49,259 bases of DNA from CALGLS01 sp047626155 (lineage in GTDB: Bacteria; Bacteroidota; Bacteroidia; Chitinophagales; Saprospiraceae): assembly GCA_047626155.1 (NCBI GenBank), contig JBLHRR010000024.1, forward strand, positions 1-49,259, read 5' to 3'. The notes beneath the pieces were generated by a model. That model made no database searches. It had not been told where the DNA came from and saw nothing but the letters and a program-made list of their open reading frames with translations. How positions within the stretch are numbered: position 1 is the first letter of the stretch; every line of letters starts with the position of its first letter. A program made the translations under genes and the position numbers. Of the stretch, positions 43,123 to 49,259 are shown piece by piece.

Positions 43123-43158
43123 AATCAATAACACACTAAGCAATCAATAACACACTAA
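43123..43158 (+). repeat. Tandem 17-base repeat
   Basis: aatcaataacacactaa occurs exactly at 43123-43139 and 43142-43158, 11 bases before the next gene's ATG. It may affect the ribosome-binding region or simply be a slippage duplication. Confidence 0.8.
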
Positions 43159-43169
43159 ACAAGATAATT

Positions 43170-43619
43170 ATGCCTATCAAATTCAACAATACTGTTACAT
43201 TATTAATTGCAGTCCTATTTCTTTTTATGAGCAGTTGCACAAACAACTCTTCTTCGGCTGAATCAAAGACAAAGGCAGACTCCAAAATTGACCTGGCTTA
43301 TAAAGCCGTTATGGCTGTTCATGATGAGGTGATGCCAGAAATGGGAACCATTCATCGTTTGCGTAAGCAAATTGGAGGAAAAATACATGCCGGTGTTCCA
43401 AAGGAAGAAGACAAAGAAGCTATGGTCAAGATGATGAAAACCTTAGATGTCGCTGATGAAGGAATGATGAGCTGGATGGCGGAGTTCAAAATGCCAAAAA
43501 AGGAATCGGAAGAGAAGCAGTTGGAATACCTGAAAAGCGAGCAGGCTAAGATTGATAAAGTGAGTAAGGAGATGTTTGGGGCGATTGAGGAGGCGGAGAA
43601 GCTCTTGGGAATAGATTAA
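43170..43619 (+). CDS. Small helical lipoprotein of unknown function
   Basis: This 149-aa protein has a lipoprotein signal, LLIAVLFLFMSSCTN (cysteine near 23). The mature part is two to three long helices with the conserved-looking KAVMAVHDEVMPEMG and DEGMMSWMAEFKMP, then a Lys/Glu-rich helix. Similar small Bacteroidota lipoproteins exist under uninformative names; I assign no function. The stop codon lies inside a perfect 9-bp palindrome, attaactta (43615-43623) with taagttaat (43630-43638). Confidence 0.75.
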   Translation: MPIKFNNTVTLLIAVLFLFMSSCTNNSSSAESKTKADSKIDLAYKAVMAVHDEVMPEMGTIHRLRKQIGGKIHAGVPKEEDKEAMVKMMKTLDVADEGMMSWMAEFKMPKKESEEKQLEYLKSEQAKIDKVSKEMFGAIEEAEKLLGID

Positions 43620-43682
43620 CTTAAACTTTTAAGTTAATCCTAAACTTCCCTTATTACGCGGGGACATGAAGACGTTTTTTTT

Positions 43683-43756
43683 AATCACACAGAGAACGCG
43701 GGTAACTCGTTTTTTCTTACGTTAACTCTGTGGCCTTTGTACGTCCTGTGTGATCA
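43683..43756. repeat. CACACAGAG-type palindromic repeat
   Basis: Ends are atcacacag (43684-43692) and ctgtgtgat (43746-43754), with gggtaactcg/cgttaactctgtgg inside. It belongs with the CGCAGAG family at 33046, 43797 and 47582. Confidence 0.65.
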
Positions 43757-43796
43757 ATTCGTATTTTTCAAGTCTTAGTCTTGGCGTTTTTTGTAA

Positions 43797-43945
43797 ACCC
43801 GCAGAAGCCGCTGAGCGCACAGAGCGAACGCGCGTTTTCACGTTATAGGGGGACGTTTAGTAAACTTTTGAAGTTTACTAAACGTTTAAACGCACCGTCC
43901 GCGTTAACTTTCGCGTTGGCTCTGCGGCCTCTGTGTGATCAATTC
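43797..43945. repeat. CGCAGAG palindromic repeat with 15-bp core hairpin
   Basis: Outer arms are cgcagaagccgctgagcgca and ctctgcggcctctgtgtgat. The core is a perfect 15-bp stem with a 3-base loop, acgtttagtaaactt (43853-43867) and aagtttactaaacgt (43871-43885). The core module cgttataggggg...tttaaacg (43841-43892) is in the opposite orientation to that at 47627-47677. The spacer 43620-44140 holds no gene. Confidence 0.8.
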
Positions 43946-44057
43946 GCATATAGGCGCGAACAGAGCGGTTTTGAGGTTGAGCTTGCAATTAAAGTTAAGG
44001 TTGAGGTTGACCCTAGCAAAAGAGCCTAATCTTGCTAGAATTCCCCTCAAAAAACCG

Positions 44058-44065
44058 TACCTTTG
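44058..44065 (+). promoter_or_regulatory. Candidate -7 box for the ABC-F gene
   Basis: TACCTTTG (TAnnTTTG) with a TTG at 44032-44034 upstream. It lies about 75 bases before the ATG at 44141, arguing against the longer frame from 44063. Confidence 0.45.
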
Positions 44066-44140
44066 CCGCCCGAAACGCATCCCAAGGCTGGAAACAGCAA
44101 TAAGCTATCAATTCGCGAATTTTTTATAAGCCATACTATT

Positions 44141-45766
44141 ATGATCTCAGCAAATAACGTCACACTACAATACGGAAAAAGAGTTTTATTCGATGAAGTG
44201 AATATTACTTTTTCTCATGGCAACTGCTACGGTGTTATTGGTGCCAATGGTGCCGGTAAATCTACCTTCATGCGCATCCTTTCTGGAGAAGAAGATCCGA
44301 ACAAAGGACATGTTACTATCGAGCCGGGTAAGAGAATGGCCGTTCTGAAACAGAATCATAGTGCTTATAATGAGGTGACTGCTTTGAACGCTGTTCTGAT
44401 GGGACACACTAAGCTGTGGAAGATCATGCAGGAGAAGGACGCGATTTATGCTAAGGAGGATTTCAATGATGCAGATGGTCTAAAGGCTGCAGATTTGGAA
44501 GGAGAATTTGCGGAGATGGATGGTTGGAACGCAGAACCAGATGCTGCTGCTTTGTTGTCAGGTTTGAATATTGTGGAGGCAGACCACCACAAATTGATCA
44601 AAGATTTGAATGGTAATCAAAAAGTATTAGTATTGTTAGCACAGGCTCTTTTTGGAGACCCGGACATTCTGATTCTTGATGAGCCTACTAACGATTTGGA
44701 TTTGAAAACAGTAACTTGGTTGGAGGATTTCTTATTGGATTTCAAAAACACCGTTATTGTTGTTTCTCACGATAGACACTTTTTGGATACGGTTTGTACC
44801 CACATCGCGGATATCGATTACGGAAAGATCAATGCTTACACTGGTAACTATTCTTTCTGGTACCAATCTAGTCAATTGGCACGAAAGCAGAAGTTATCGC
44901 AGAACGCCAAGGCGGAGGATAAGCGTAAAGAGATGCAGGCTTTTATTGATCGCTTTAGCGCAAACGCTTCTAAGTCTAAGCAGGCGACTTCTCGTAAAAA
45001 AATGTTGGACAAATTGGTCCTTGCAGATATAAAACCTTCTAGTAGAAAGTATCCAGGTATCATTTTCCAACCGGAACGTGCAGCTGGTAAACAAATACTA
45101 GCAGTTAAAAACCTTTCCGCTATGTTGGATGGCAAGCCGCTTTTCAGCAATGTAAATTTCACTATTAATAAAGGAGAAAAAATAACTTTCCTTTCTCCTA
45201 ACAGTTTAGCTACATCTGCCATGCTCGATATTTTGGCCGGGGAGCGCGAACCAGATGGTGGTACTATTGAATTTGGACAAACCATTACCAAGTCATATTT
45301 ACCATTGGAGAATGGGCATTTCTTTAACGCCGAAGAAGACCTCATTGACTGGCTACGTAAGTTCTCTGAAGAAAAAGACGAAGTTTATATTCGTGGATTC
45401 CTTGGGAAGATGTTGTTCTCAGGTGAAGAAGTTTATAAAAAATCGAACGTATTATCTGGGGGAGAAAAAGTGCGCTGTATGCTTTCGCGAATGATGATGG
45501 TCAACGGTAACTTGTTGATTTTGGATGAGCCAACCAATCACCTTGACTTGGAATCCATTGAGGCGTTGAACAATTCCTTGATTAATTTCCCTGGAACGAT
45601 CTTGTTCACTACTCATGATCATACGTTCACACAGACTATTGCCAATAGAGTAATTGAGTTAAGATCTGCTGGAATCATTGATACCCTGAGTTCTTATGAT
45701 GAGTATATTATGAGTGAATCTGTTGTGGAGCAGCGTAAGAGTTTAGAGAAGATGGCAATAGCGTAA
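44141..45766 (+). CDS. ABC-F family ATPase (YbiT/YkpA-like)
   Basis: This 541-aa cytoplasmic protein has two ABC domains and no membrane part, so it is a ribosome-associated ABC-F protein and not a transporter. Domain 1 has Walker A GANGAGKST and Walker B ILILDEPTNDLD, with VVSHDRHFLD. Its signature reads LNGNQKVLVLLAQ in place of LSGGxKxR. The basic interdomain linker (KSKQATSRKKMLDKL) follows. Domain 2 keeps an intact signature (VLSGGEKVRCMLSR) and Walker B (LLILDEPTNHLDLE), but its Walker A is replaced by FLSPNSLATSAML, without the lysine. I recall a non-canonical second P-loop in related YkpA-type proteins. The start is ATG 44141. Probable roles are translation factor or stress response. 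Confidence 0.9.
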   Translation: MISANNVTLQYGKRVLFDEVNITFSHGNCYGVIGANGAGKSTFMRILSGEEDPNKGHVTIEPGKRMAVLKQNHSAYNEVTALNAVLMGHTKLWKIMQEKDAIYAKEDFNDADGLKAADLEGEFAEMDGWNAEPDAAALLSGLNIVEADHHKLIKDLNGNQKVLVLLAQALFGDPDILILDEPTNDLDLKTVTWLEDFLLDFKNTVIVVSHDRHFLDTVCTHIADIDYGKINAYTGNYSFWYQSSQLARKQKLSQNAKAEDKRKEMQAFIDRFSANASKSKQATSRKKMLDKLVLADIKPSSRKYPGIIFQPERAAGKQILAVKNLSAMLDGKPLFSNVNFTINKGEKITFLSPNSLATSAMLDILAGEREPDGGTIEFGQTITKSYLPLENGHFFNAEEDLIDWLRKFSEEKDEVYIRGFLGKMLFSGEEVYKKSNVLSGGEKVRCMLSRMMMVNGNLLILDEPTNHLDLESIEALNNSLINFPGTILFTTHDHTFTQTIANRVIELRSAGIIDTLSSYDEYIMSESVVEQRKSLEKMAIA

Positions 45767-45776
45767 GTATTATCTT

Positions 45777-46388
45777 ATGAATAATAATCCTTCTCCTTTT
45801 TTAAAAAGATTACAAGAAGAGCCACAAAGCCTGTTACCGATAGGCTATGTGGCTCTTGTGCTTATAGGGATGGTCAATGAAGCTATTTACTATTGGCAAT
45901 TCGGAATTAATATTTTTGAATATTCTGAGGTTTTCGATTTTCTTATTGCTCCTTTCAAAAAAATAGAATACCTCCTTATTTTGTTAGCCGCCTTTATTCT
46001 ATCTATTTCTGCCTTTTCTGCTGATCGCTTTTTACAAACGAAATACCCAAATTTCCATAATACCATTAATATGGGAATGGCAAAAAAATCATGGTTTAAA
46101 ACCTATCGACAAGTTTCTTTTTATCTAACTTTTGTAATTGTACTTATCATATATGGTTTACAAAATAGTAAAATGTTTAAAGATCGGTTAATAGCTCAGG
46201 AAACCTCGGACTTAATCGTAGAATTTACTACTGCCGATCAGCCAACGCTATCCGCTAAAAAAATTGGTGCAAACAAAAGCTACCTTTTCTTAATAGATCA
46301 AAAAGAAGTGATTCATATCGTTCCAACCTCCGTGGCTGTGAAACAAATCATTCTAGAGAAAAAAATAGTAGACCTGTGCATAAAATAA
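45777..46388 (+). CDS. Membrane protein of unknown function
   Basis: This 203-aa protein has three predicted membrane helices (about 20-38, 62-80 and 112-130) and a C-terminal ~65-residue soluble part (DLIVEFTTADQPTLSAKKIG, SYLFLIDQKEVIHIVPTS). It starts ten bases after the ABC-F stop and overlaps the next gene by 13 bases, so all three may be cotranscribed. No family is recognised. Confidence 0.7.
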   Translation: MNNNPSPFLKRLQEEPQSLLPIGYVALVLIGMVNEAIYYWQFGINIFEYSEVFDFLIAPFKKIEYLLILLAAFILSISAFSADRFLQTKYPNFHNTINMGMAKKSWFKTYRQVSFYLTFVIVLIIYGLQNSKMFKDRLIAQETSDLIVEFTTADQPTLSAKKIGANKSYLFLIDQKEVIHIVPTSVAVKQIILEKKIVDLCIK

Positions 46389-46759
46389 AATTCATATATC
46401 GTCCTTTCTATTTAGCCTTAGCTGCTACCCTATTCTTTGTCGTTTTTTACCAAGCCATTGTAGCTACCATCAATGGCAATCCATTTGGGTACATTCCCGC
46501 ATTTGTAGCACTAGTGTTAATTTTCTTAATGGCAATGAAACATGAGTACACTAAAATGGTTTTGTACGTATGGGCCTCCGTCTTTATGATTTTGGTGTAC
46601 AGTATAAAAATTGTGTCGAAATTCATCACACAGTCCGGCAATATGGAAGGTGGCTTTCAGGTGAGTAGCATTTACATGAATGCCATTTTTGTAACGGTTG
46701 GAATCCTGGCCATTTGGGGAGGGAGACAATTTATTGTGGAAGCGGGTACAGATACTTAA
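46376..46759 (+). CDS. Small membrane protein of unknown function
   Basis: This 127-aa protein has four predicted membrane helices (about 12-30, 38-55, 60-80 and 100-118). It overlaps the preceding gene by 13 bases and the 3' end of the convergent truA by 29 bases, so the last ten codons are read on both strands. No family is recognised; the pair of membrane genes probably acts together. Confidence 0.65.
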   Translation: MHKIKFIYRPFYLALAATLFFVVFYQAIVATINGNPFGYIPAFVALVLIFLMAMKHEYTKMVLYVWASVFMILVYSIKIVSKFITQSGNMEGGFQVSSIYMNAIFVTVGILAIWGGRQFIVEAGTDT

Positions 46760-47498
46760 CGCCTGCCAAAAACAATCCCTGCGGATGGGCCTGCGTAAAA
46801 TACGGTAAGGGCTCTTGTTTATTCAGCGCCGCTAAAAATTCTTCTACCGAAGTCTGTCCTTCCAATACTCGGATTAGATTTCCAACCAGTAAGCGCACCA
46901 TGCCCCGTAGAAAACGATTAGCGGTGACCTCAAACTTCATCTTATCGTCCCCATCTGTAACAGTCCATTTACAATCGTATATTTCGCAACAGGTATGTGG
47001 GACTTTATCGGGTTGTTTGCAAAAGGAGCGAAAGTCCGTAGCTTCTTTGATGGCCGCCACACATTCTTGTAAGCCTTCTATATTTTTGCATTCCAATTCA
47101 TAGTAAGAAGAGATGGTTCTAATAAATGGATCTGCCTTTCGATGGATGAAGTAATGGTAAGTCCGTTCTGTCGCATCCATTTGCGCATTCCGGTGGCCTT
47201 CCATTGGAAACATTTTTTGGATGACAATGTCTTTTGGAAGTATCTTATTTAGCTTATAAAGCAAATTAGGAATGGGTTCTTTTTTCAAGCGGAGATGCGC
47301 AAAATATTCGGAGGCATGAACCCCCGCATCTGTCCGACCGCAACCAATAAGCACACACTTCTCTCTGGTGATTTTGAAAAGCTTATCTTCCAATACTTGT
47401 TGGATGCCGAGGCTGTTGGTTTGCCGCTGCCAGCCTTGATAGGCGCTGCCTTTGTAGGCGATTTGGAGATAATAGAGATAAGTCGGGTCTTTAGACAT
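46731..47498 (-). CDS. truA: tRNA pseudouridine(38-40) synthase
   Basis: This 255-aa cytoplasmic enzyme converts uridine to pseudouridine at positions 38-40 of the anticodon stem. The catalytic aspartate is D57 in GCGRTDAGVHA. The N-terminal AYKGSAYQGWQRQ and the C-terminal FLRGMVRLLVG are the other TruA signatures. The start is ATG 47498 (MSKDPTYLYY); an in-frame extension to 47570 adds 24 unlikely residues and would cover the TAAGTTTG promoter box. The 3' end overlaps the convergent membrane gene by 29 bases. Confidence 0.93.
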   Translation of the reverse strand: MSKDPTYLYYLQIAYKGSAYQGWQRQTNSLGIQQVLEDKLFKITREKCVLIGCGRTDAGVHASEYFAHLRLKKEPIPNLLYKLNKILPKDIVIQKMFPMEGHRNAQMDATERTYHYFIHRKADPFIRTISSYYELECKNIEGLQECVAAIKEATDFRSFCKQPDKVPHTCCEIYDCKWTVTDGDDKMKFEVTANRFLRGMVRLLVGNLIRVLEGQTSVEEFLAALNKQEPLPYFTQAHPQGLFLAGVKYLYPLPQ

Positions 47499-47539
47499 GC
47501 TTGTTTTTATAGTTGGACTTTTGCTTTTATTATGGTTAG

Positions 47540-47547
47540 CAAACTTA
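47540..47547 (-). promoter_or_regulatory. Candidate -7 box for truA
   Basis: On the reverse strand this reads TAAGTTTG (TAnnTTTG), 41 bases before the ATG at 47498. Confidence 0.45.
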
Positions 47548-47581
47548 CGATAATTGGGGGTAAACGCCAAACAGAAATTGA

Positions 47582-47690
47582 ATCACGCAGAGCCCGTAGA
47601 GGCCGCAGAGCTAACGCGAGTTGATGCGTATAAACGTTTAGTAAACCTCAAAGGTTTACTAAACGTACCCTATAACGCACCGACCGTTCT
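47582..47690. repeat. CGCAGAG repeat with 15-bp core hairpin, core module inverted
   Basis: The left arm is atcacgcagagcccgtagag with further CGCAGAG words. The core hairpin is acgtttagtaaacct (47634-47648), loop caa, aggtttactaaacgt (47652-47666). The module 47627-47677 is the reverse complement of the one at 43841-43892 apart from a few changes, while the flanking caccgaccg keeps the same direction as caccgtccg there. Confidence 0.8.
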
Positions 47691-47742
47691 ACTAAAAGGA
47701 AAATTTATCACAATCTTAATAGTAGCAATGAATTAAAATAGA

Positions 47743-47750
47743 TAACTTTG
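47743..47750 (+). promoter_or_regulatory. Candidate -7 box for the S4-domain gene
   Basis: TAACTTTG (TAnnTTTG), 72 bases before the ATG at 47822. Confidence 0.4.
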
Positions 47751-47821
47751 GGTTAAACAATAACAACAATTGTTCTGCCTTAACCGAGGTTGCGCTCTTT
47801 CGTTATTATACAATAGTAAAA

Positions 47822-48223
47822 ATGAAAAAAGTAAGAATAGATAAATGGCTCTGGTCCGTCCGCATTTTCAAGACCAGGACCAAAGCAACGGATGCCTGCA
47901 AATCGGGGCGGGTAAAAATAGACGACAAGGCAGTAAAGGCTTCTACCCTCATCGTAGGCGGTGAAATTTTAAACTTGCGTAAAAATAGTTTCGACCTAGT
48001 CGTCAAAGTAGTTGAATTGTTAGAACGACGAGTTTCTGCGACATTGGCCGAACCTTGTTATGAAAATTTGACACCAGAAGGTGAACTCAATAAATACAAA
48101 GAATGGTATGTCGGAAAGGCGGCGCCGGAAAGAAGAGAACGAGGGACAGGAAGGCCTACGAAACGAGAACGTAGAACCATTGATGATTTTAAAGACAACT
48201 GGATGGAGGATTTTGATGAGTAG
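47822..48223 (+). CDS. hslR: S4-domain RNA-binding protein, HslR (Hsp15) family
   Basis: This 133-aa protein begins with an S4 RNA-binding domain (MKKVRIDKWLWSVRIFKTRT, ATDACKSGRVKIDD). A basic linker and a C-terminal Arg-rich region (ERRERGTGRPTKRERRT) with an acidic tail follow. HslR proteins bind stalled 50S subunits carrying peptidyl-tRNA and help recycle them. Length and order match the family. An intrinsic terminator follows the stop directly. Confidence 0.9.
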   Translation: MKKVRIDKWLWSVRIFKTRTKATDACKSGRVKIDDKAVKASTLIVGGEILNLRKNSFDLVVKVVELLERRVSATLAEPCYENLTPEGELNKYKEWYVGKAAPERRERGTGRPTKRERRTIDDFKDNWMEDFDE

Positions 48224-48225
48224 GG

Positions 48226-48250
48226 GGTCGCTTCGCTCGACCTTTTTTTT
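48226..48250 (+). terminator. Rho-independent terminator after hslR
   Basis: GGTCG (48226-48230) pairs with CGACC (48238-48242) around a 7-base loop and is followed by eight Ts (48243-48250). It starts three bases past the stop codon. Confidence 0.85.
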
Positions 48251-48280
48251 CAGCGCAAAAGTTTCGCGAAAGTTCTTTTA

Positions 48281-48420
48281 TAGTCCTTCAAGGACAACGT
48301 ATATTAGGATAGGAATTCTATTCCTTGCCCCCACGAATTAACTAATCACCATTTAACCAATACACTAAAATTAAGCGCACCAATTAACGAATCTACAAAT
48401 TAACGAATCTACTTTTCCTC
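48281..48420 (+). repeat. Hairpin element and AATTAAC-rich tail
   Basis: GTCCTT-C-AAGGAC (48283-48295), then aacgtatattaggat and AGGAAT-TCT-ATTCCT (48311-48325). This parallels 18507-18552 (gtcctgtagggac and ATAGGAAT-TC-ATTCCTAT). A tail with aattaactaat, caccaattaacg and aattaacgaatctac words follows, running up to the next ATG. Confidence 0.6.
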
Positions 48421-49259
48421 ATGCCCATCTCTCATAGTCAATCTTTATTTCAACTCATCAAGTCGCTGACCAAAGCGGAAAAGCGCAACTTTAAATTGTA
48501 CGCCAAAAGGAATCACTCTGGAGACTCATTGAAATTCATTGATCTTTTCGACATCATGGATAAGCAGTCTGAAGTCGACGAAACTTCCATTTTCAAAAAA
48601 CTCAAAGGCCTCAGCAAACCACAATACGCCAATCTGAAACGTCACCTTTATAGCCAAATTATTGTCAGCCTCCGTGTCATTCACAAGGCCAAGATGCCAA
48701 CCATACAAGCAAGGGAGTTGGTGGATTTTGCGGTCATCCTTTATGGAAAGGGTTTATATTTACAGTCTTTGAAAATGTTGAAGATTGCAAAACGAGAAGC
48801 AACAAAGCATCACTTGAATTATTTGCAATTGACGATTCTCGAGTTTGAAAAATTAATTGAAACTCGGCACATTACCCGTTCTGGGCAGGACAATGCGACG
48901 GACCTTGTCAAACAAACGAACATACTTCGGGACACCATATCTGATACCATTTATCTAAGTAACCTTAGAATGGAGCTGCACACCAAGTACTTGCGAAATG
49001 GTCATATTAGAAACCAACAAGACAAAGAGGAATTACGTAATTACTTTGTTAAAAAAATAGAGCGTGTTGAAGAAAAGACCTTAGGGGTAGTCGAACGGGT
49101 ATTCCTTTTTCAGTCTTATGTTTGGTATGCCTACATTCAATTGGATTTCAAAACATGCCTCCAGTACGCCATCAAATGGGTCAACCATTGTGCGGAAAAT
49201 CCGGATTTAACTAAGCGAGACATTGACCTCCACCTTAGAGGTTATCATTATGTGCTGAC
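48421..49259 (+). CDS. Partial helical-repeat protein of unknown function (runs off the window)
   Basis: An open frame from ATG 48421 continues to the window end (279 codons and two bases). The protein starts MPISHSQSLFQLIKSLTKAE and has no signal or membrane segment. It is entirely helical, with TPR-like spacing further in (AVILYGKGLYLQSLKMLKIA, LFQSYVWYAYIQLDFKTCLQ). I recall similar N-termini (HSQSLF.LIK.LTKAEKR.F) in other Bacteroidota proteins of unknown function, but I cannot name a family. It is preceded by the repeat tail at 48340-48420, so its promoter is unclear. Confidence 0.8.
   Translation, partial: MPISHSQSLFQLIKSLTKAEKRNFKLYAKRNHSGDSLKFIDLFDIMDKQSEVDETSIFKKLKGLSKPQYANLKRHLYSQIIVSLRVIHKAKMPTIQARELVDFAVILYGKGLYLQSLKMLKIAKREATKHHLNYLQLTILEFEKLIETRHITRSGQDNATDLVKQTNILRDTISDTIYLSNLRMELHTKYLRNGHIRNQQDKEELRNYFVKKIERVEEKTLGVVERVFLFQSYVWYAYIQLDFKTCLQYAIKWVNHCAENPDLTKRDIDLHLRGYHYVL

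Noticed and set aside
43683..43945. Possible CRISPR array
   Set aside because: Repeats are palindromic, unequal in length, irregularly spaced and dispersed; no uniform spacers and no cas genes in the window.
43781..44029. 82-codon open frame
   Set aside because: Built from the CGCAGAG palindrome; translation is repeat-derived (RKPLSAQSERAF-type).
44872..45345. 157-codon open frame on the reverse strand
   Set aside because: Antisense to the linker and second ABC domain of the ABC-F gene; no start context or domain.

Overview
This is a 49 kb chromosomal window from a member of the Bacteroidota, most likely a free-living Saprospiria-like lineage (the class is inferred, not proven). Four things support the phylum: two different Type IX secretion C-terminal sorting domains (777-aa SprB-repeat protein at 797-3130; peptidylarginine deiminase-like protein at 20642-22417), a sigma/FecR/TonB-receptor trio, two carboxypeptidase-regulatory-domain TonB receptors, and several upstream boxes of the Bacteroidota -7 type TAnnTTTG. 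There is no rRNA, tRNA, CRISPR array, insertion sequence or prophage that I can support. Most genes are ordinary housekeeping or surface genes.

Layout. 1-5 kb: end of a threonine dehydratase, a large T9SS-exported SprB-repeat protein, and an aspartate-type aminotransferase. 5-11 kb: a two-gene ABC exporter convergent with a NarL-type response regulator and its large beta-propeller sensor kinase. 11-14 kb: cytidine deaminase, both exonuclease VII subunits and a flavodoxin-fold reductase. 14-18.3 kb: a reverse-strand operon ccmB - NTF2-like lipoprotein - ccmC - ccmD - glutamate dehydrogenase, linking cytochrome c maturation to amino acid catabolism. 18.6-20.2 kb: PEP carboxykinase. 20.6-25 kb: secreted deiminase and a TonB receptor. 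25.3-27.6 kb: a lipoprotein, a 2-hydroxyacid dehydrogenase and a sirtuin. 27.8-29.8 kb: a methyltransferase and a repeat lipoprotein. 30.2-34.9 kb: TonB receptor, FecR anti-sigma and ECF sigma factor, a cell-surface signalling set. 35.1-36.7 kb: a broken gene and a lipoprotein. 37.1-42.8 kb: SbcD/SbcC followed by two coiled-coil genes of unknown function, one with a two-helix membrane anchor and a PspA-like layout. 43.2-49.3 kb: small lipoprotein, ABC-F ATPase, two membrane proteins, TruA, an S4 RNA-binding protein and a partial gene.

The most unusual content lies between the genes. The spacers carry several families of dispersed palindromic repeats. (i) H elements begin GGTAACCGCTACG and occur singly or as inverted pairs at eight places; they supply the stop codons of two genes. 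(ii) A ~130-bp palindromic element has three copies. One is translated as the N-terminal region of the lipoprotein inside the ccm operon. One copy carries its central loop inverted relative to its arms. (iii) A CGCAGAG-type palindrome has four copies; two contain a 15-bp perfect hairpin whose ~50-bp module is also flipped between copies, with a compensatory base-pair change. (iv) Composite blocks repeat the order H element - ACCACAAACCTG element - small hairpin - CCAATTAAC tail at several loci. I see no complete novel enzymatic system. The invertible palindromic elements and the SbcCD-linked coiled-coil pair are the best leads.
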